This document shows positions 59,703 to 64,000 of a stretch of DNA of 64,000 bases, piece after piece. The notes under the pieces are model-generated. The model saw only the letters and a list, made by a program, of their open reading frames with translations. It searched no databases and had not been told where the DNA came from. The stretch lies in assembly GCA_028386065.3 (NCBI GenBank), contig JAKUCV010000426.1, positions 86,581 to 150,580 of the forward strand, in the 5' to 3' direction. Position 1 is the stretch's first letter. The number at the start of each line of letters is the position of its first letter. A program made the position numbers and the translations under genes. Origin of the DNA: Turnera subulata. Lineage: Eukaryota; Streptophyta; Magnoliopsida; Malpighiales; Passifloraceae.

Positions 59703-61971
59703 TTTGGTTAATTAAAGTTCACAAAATCAACTATAGAACTTCTGTTTTTCTTGGAAGCATATCTGTACTTCTGTAGTATGGAAGTTCTGTTAACCAATAC
59801 AGCGGTACATGATTTGATATTTTGCCCAGATGGACCCGATTGCTTAGCCCAATAAATAAGAGCATGAACAGTTTTGGATTTGCAAGAGAGATCCCACTGC
59901 GAAATGGCATATCCCATAGCCCATAGAACTGACCCATTTGTATACTACCATCAGGCTTGTTGCCCCTTTTCGCGCTTTGAAAGTCTTGGGCAGTAACTGT
60001 AAACTGGGGAGAAGAACTACAAGGTGGCAAGAGAAGTAACTTTTTATAGTACGGTGGTTAGAGGAGAAGTGCAACACTTGCAAGAGGAGAAGGCACTCCC
60101 ATCCCCAACGGCCACAGAAGGGAAGGAGAAGAAGTTTAAGGTCTTCTCCAAGGTTTTTGTTAAAAGTGTTTTGTAAGACCGAATTTGTAGATACCGAATA
60201 GAACACACGTATGCCGGCAAGATCCCGTCGTGTGGAATTCAGCCCCGCTTATGGAATCCATTTTTGCAAATCAATTACACCTCCAATCTTTCCAGAAGTT
60301 ATTGTCCATTACGCCATATCCCAAGTAAAGTAAATTGTCTAAAAGGCCCAAAACCGTATAGATATCATAAATTGTTGGAAGTATTAGAGCACGCCATATC
60401 CCGACTAAAATTAATTATAGATATCATATATCAAGTATCGGTTAGGAACCATATTTTTTTAACTTTGAAGCAGTAGGGGTGAGCAATCGTACTTTAACTT
60501 TGAAGCACTTGACGGTGTTAAATTTGTCTCTCATAAAAAAAAAAAAATTGTCAAATTTGTCAGAAAATATGCCTCCTAGCTTTTCCCGTGAAGCTTGATT
60601 GACTCTGACGCATAGTCTATAAACACTGGTTATGTGAATGAAGGAACAATGAGGAACAACCCATTATCCTATGCAGTATGCACCAACGAATATGAGTGAC
60701 AAACTACTTTAAAATAGCATAATCGGTTACACCACGCTTGGTTAAACGATCAAATGCAAGATAGAGATCATTGCCAAATATTTAGCACGAGCAAGTTCCA
60801 GGATATGCAAGGGATCATTGATAATTGAAGTGGGCTCGTGGATATGTTTTTAGTTTAAGATCCCCTCCCCCACGTTTAAGATCTCATAGTCATGGCAATC
60901 ATACTCGATAGAACTTTCATCTTTTTGTCTGGTTGCATTTGCACATATAATGTGTATGTTTTCTGCCCAAAAAAAAAAAATAAGTTGGTCAGGAAAGGCA
61001 GATGGGGCTGGATCTCTGTAACACAAAAGGCAAGAAAATTATTTCCTTATACAAAAGTTGGCCACGTGATTAATTCTGTGAATTCTTGAAGGGAAGAGTC
61101 TTTCTTTATGGAGTGGAGGTAATCATATAAAGGGATATGGGCCACCTCGATGGATCTATAGGTCCATGTGCTCCTGTGGGGATGGAGCTGAGTAGTGCGT
61201 TATATTCTACAACTAGGTGTAATAACATGCTCTGCACATGGCCTATAAGTTAAACAAATTGTGTTAATACTGCAGAGAATCTGCGTTCAGGTGCGATAAT
61301 TTTATTTTGTTTATGGGTCAGATTAAGCAAAACGATCCTAATTGCATTTTGTCATTTGCACATCTCAAAACTAATTAATTTAAGAGTATGTATGACCTGA
61401 TTTAACATCTATCAAATTGATAACAGTAGCTTTTTTTAAGTTGGGTGATTGGTCTCCATGTTATGATCACGGGGAAAAAACATCATACTACTGTCCTTCG
61501 AAAGGTCAAACAAGTTGGTGCCTGTTGCTCGTTCCAAAAAAAAAAAAAAGGTTAGTGCCTGTTTGGCCACTGGTATCCCACTTCATCGTCTGGCGTGTAC
61601 CACATTGTGCACAACACGCACAAATATGACGCATTAGTGCATCCACCGTCAAGGCCACAAATGGTCCAATCCAATAACTTTTGTATTTGTTGTCAATTTC
61701 TAAAGCAGCCCACAACCTAAAGGCAGCAAAGTTGCTCAAAAAGCCTAGATTGAAACAAAGAGAAACGACACCATAGTTTCCCGAACCAGAAGAAAACGAC
61801 ATCATAATTATACTCCAATTCCTTAGTCCTCAATGCACCAAACAACCAGGTCATCTTCTTAAAGGAAGGGACTGACATACAAATCCAGTGCTGCAATAAA
61901 CTAGTACCTTGAAAACTAATCTTACAACAACTAATTAAAGTACTCAAGGCCATAAACTGAAACATAATTAA
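59703..61971. other. Intergenic region with an unrecognised open stretch
   Basis: Minus-strand frames at 60206-59731 overlap and may be a decayed coding fragment, but no motif is recognisable. The rest is AT-rich with A-runs near 60536, 60970 and 61540. No gene supported. Confidence 0.45.
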
Positions 61972-63392
61972 CTAATCAGTAAAATTAGTGATGGTGGCAT
62001 GTGGTTCGCAGGCCACAGCATGTGGGTGTGGCTCAACACTAGGGTGAGGCTCCACTGGCTTCCCAAGCAGCTCCTCAGGCAAGTCCTTGATACCCTTCAG
62101 GTAAAAAGTGTAAAACAGCTTGAAAGGGAAGATGAGTTGCTGCAATTTAACCTGACCATATGCACCTTCAAAAATTCCTGACCCGCCAGTCACAGACAGA
62201 TAAGTGTCCTGATAGGTCAAGTACTGCCCCTGGACCGACAGGTGACCGTAGTCCCCGAAGTAAAAGCTGTAGATGGCCTCGTACCGGTCACCTTTCATTT
62301 CCGGTTTGTTTTGGATCAGCACGCAAATTCCTGCCGTTATTCCAATCCGTTTCTGTAGGTCTCCGGTGTATATCTGTAATAATGATTGAAAAAAAAAATT
62401 GTTACTAAGCCACAATGCCCCCATTGGGCCATGGGTGTTGTCTACTTTTTTCAAGATAATGACGCACCAATATCAAAAAGGAAAATAAAGATAATGACGC
62501 ACATTCGCTAAATCAATTGCTAAAATGGAAAAAGAAAGTACTACTCTTTCGGTGATTTCAAATATTTAAGTTCATTGCTTAAAAAAAAAAAAAGTTTGAG
62601 TTAAACCCAATTGATAAATCATAAAACGTCACCGTTTTGATTGGAAAGAAATAGATGACAGCATTGAGTCCCAGCACATAATCATCCCTTGTCAAATTTG
62701 TCACATTAGGAAATAACAATTTCCTTTGTCAATATTAGGAAATGATGATAGTACATTATACAATTGAGTAATTTTATAATCTTTTTTGGCATTGACTAAA
62801 TAATTTATAGATTCTGCACCACAGAAAAAGAAGTGCTGTATTTTGACAGGGAAACGAGAACAACTTTGACGGAAATTTTATTTTTAAAAGAAGAAGAAGA
62901 AGAAAATGACAGATCGCCCAGAGAATAAAATTATGACACCTACCTTGTTGCTGAAAGGCACGAGATCGCCCAGAGAATTGACAGATTTCTGGCTCAACCG
63001 GAGATATGCAGGGCTGCCACGATCCCTCTCATTTATCTCATACACATGAAGTTCTTGAACTTTAGCTGCAAAATCGAAAAAAAACAAGCACAGGGTCAGT
63101 CAGCATCCAACCCATCATAAAAAAAAAAGATCAAAACTCCGTCGTTTCAGGGAGAGACAGACGAACACTCACTGGGTCTGGCGTCATCCACAGGAGCAGC
63201 TTGGCTTTTGCAAGAGAAAGATCTCCTGACCACAGGGTTGTTGACCATGAGGGAAGCAGACCTTGGGTTCTGTGCAAGCTTGAAAGCCAAGAAGTTGTTG
63301 GTTGTGGGCAGAACAGAGTGTTGCGAACTTCTTGTCGGGATGGCTGCTCTCACGGAGGAGACGGCTTTCAAAGCAGAACTTGAACAAGCCAT
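61972..63392 (-). CDS. AOC: Allene oxide cyclase, plastid, 3 exons
   Basis: Minus-strand exons 63392-63173, 63065-62944 and 62373-61972 give 247 residues. The enzyme cyclises 12,13-epoxyoctadecatrienoic acid to cis-(+)-OPDA in the plastid, the step that fixes jasmonate stereochemistry. The first ~70 residues are Ser/Ala/Arg-rich (transit peptide). The barrel follows: [77 protein letters not shown] and FYTFYLKG. Residues matching E23, N25 and C71 of the Arabidopsis AOC2 structure are present (E83, N85, C131 here). The C-terminus has a duplicated V-E-P-H-P segment. ATG 63392 is the first in frame. A TATA box and two G-boxes lie upstream. Confidence 0.97.
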
Positions 63393-63520
63393 TGCTGTGT
63401 TAGGTGGAAGAGGTAGAAAAAAAAAAAGTGAAGGACTATTTCTTTCTTTAAGCGAGGATGCTTTTTAGTGTGGTAGTAGTACAGGAAGTTGATGAAGAAC
63501 AAGGAGGCATAGTTGTGGTG

Positions 63521-63530
63521 TTTATATATA
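63521..63530 (-). promoter_or_regulatory. TATA box of the allene oxide cyclase gene
   Basis: TATATATAAA on the minus strand, about 130 bases upstream of the start codon, a normal plant spacing including the leader. Confidence 0.65.
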
Positions 63531-63550
63531 GTGGGGAGAGTTTGGGAGAA

Positions 63551-63556
63551 CACGTG
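63551..63556. promoter_or_regulatory. G-box CACGTG
   Basis: A palindromic G-box 21 bases upstream of the TATA box. MYC2-type bHLH factors of jasmonate signalling bind this motif. Function here is inferred. Confidence 0.5.
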
Positions 63557-63720
63557 GGATTAAATGGGTGGACGGTTACACGAAGCAAATTGCGTCTTGC
63601 GTGTGTGGAGGATTGATATTTGATGTTGTTAGGACAACGTAGGAAAAAAACGAGGACGGCAGTCAATAGTCAACGTCGTCATAGTTTTGTTGGTAGGAAG
63701 ATTATTCTTTCTCCGCGGGA

Positions 63721-63726
63721 CACGTG
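63721..63726. promoter_or_regulatory. Second G-box CACGTG
   Basis: A second exact copy in GACACGTGG context, about 330 bases upstream of the allene oxide cyclase start. Confidence 0.5.
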
Positions 63727-64000
63727 GTTTGCTTTTTGATTTTCTTGGACGGAGAAGTTATGTAGAAAGTAATACCGAGCTCTTGAAAAGGAAAGGAAAC
63801 GACTTCACATCTAGGAGCTCTCTAGAGGGTTCTTTCCTCTTTGACCATCCTTAGTGGATTTACCCAGATCATCTGTCTGTATTCCCCATTTTTCTTTTCA
63901 CTTACTACTTGCTGCCTTCATTTTCACGAGACCCCAACTTAACCATATTGTTTGTACTGCTGAAGCTGTTAACACCTTTAACCCTTATTATCATGGCGGC
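63727..64000. other. Upstream spacer; possible divergent gene start at the edge
   Basis: Pyrimidine-rich plus-strand sequence (63830-63990) ends in ATGGCGGC at 63993-64000, which could be the start codon of a divergent plus-strand gene cut by the window. Too little is visible to claim a gene. Confidence 0.25.

Noticed and set aside
59731..60206. Overlapping minus-strand frames as a gene
   Set aside because: The frames compete, no start context or domain is clear, and they abut the Copia-like element. Kept only as an unrecognised stretch.
63201..63468. Plus-strand frames in the allene oxide cyclase region
   Set aside because: Antisense to exon 1, which encodes a clear transit peptide and splices in phase.

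Overview
This is nuclear DNA of a flowering plant, most likely a woody eudicot; I cannot name the species. The evidence is many GT-AG introns, plastid-targeted nuclear genes, plant-only families (AWPM-19, allene oxide cyclase) and L1-type LINEs, a tRNA-derived SINE and LTR elements in the intergenic DNA. Exon boundaries were placed by hand from reading frame, phase and GT/AG signals, and in every gene listed as a CDS the phases close.

Layout: 0-3.7 kb is a decayed LINE with a solo LTR inserted in it. 4.7-7.2 kb is a 14-3-3 gene (+). 8.3-12.3 kb is an 11-exon RCC1/UVR8-like gene (+), convergent with an AWPM-19-like membrane protein gene (12.9-13.9 kb, -). 14.4-18.5 kb is a tandem, eroded multiplication of the 3' end of a plastid rhomboid gene, interrupted by a second LINE. 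The rhomboid gene itself lies at 18.2-21.1 kb (-). A SINE (22.0 kb) and a duplicated promoter-like segment (22.7-23.4 kb) precede a CDCA7-type zinc finger plus DDT-domain chromatin gene (23.9-28.6 kb, +). Next come a plastid two-helix membrane protein resembling DUF2854 (29.8-32.7 kb, +), a plant-specific 312-residue protein of unknown role (34.1-37.1 kb, -), about 3.4 kb with no gene, and a beta-propeller-like unknown protein (41.9-45.9 kb, -).

46.4-59.7 kb is a block of nested transposable elements. A third LINE (minus orientation, perfect 16-bp target duplication) carries a 3.2-kb solo LTR (perfect 5-bp target duplication). It is followed by a decayed Copia-like element with two 226-bp LTRs. 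The interior of that element holds the most unusual signal in the window: at least 26 short perfect inverted repeats, each closed by C-G around a 5-nt loop that is usually of the form YNGAA, with arms that differ from copy to copy. They lie on both sides of an unrelated LINE fragment that contains none. 62.0-63.4 kb is an allene oxide cyclase gene (jasmonate synthesis, -) with a TATA box and two G-boxes upstream.

The host genes do not form one pathway. The only functional echo is that plastid rhomboids have been linked to the jasmonate pathway enzyme allene oxide synthase in Arabidopsis, and both a rhomboid and an allene oxide cyclase are encoded here.
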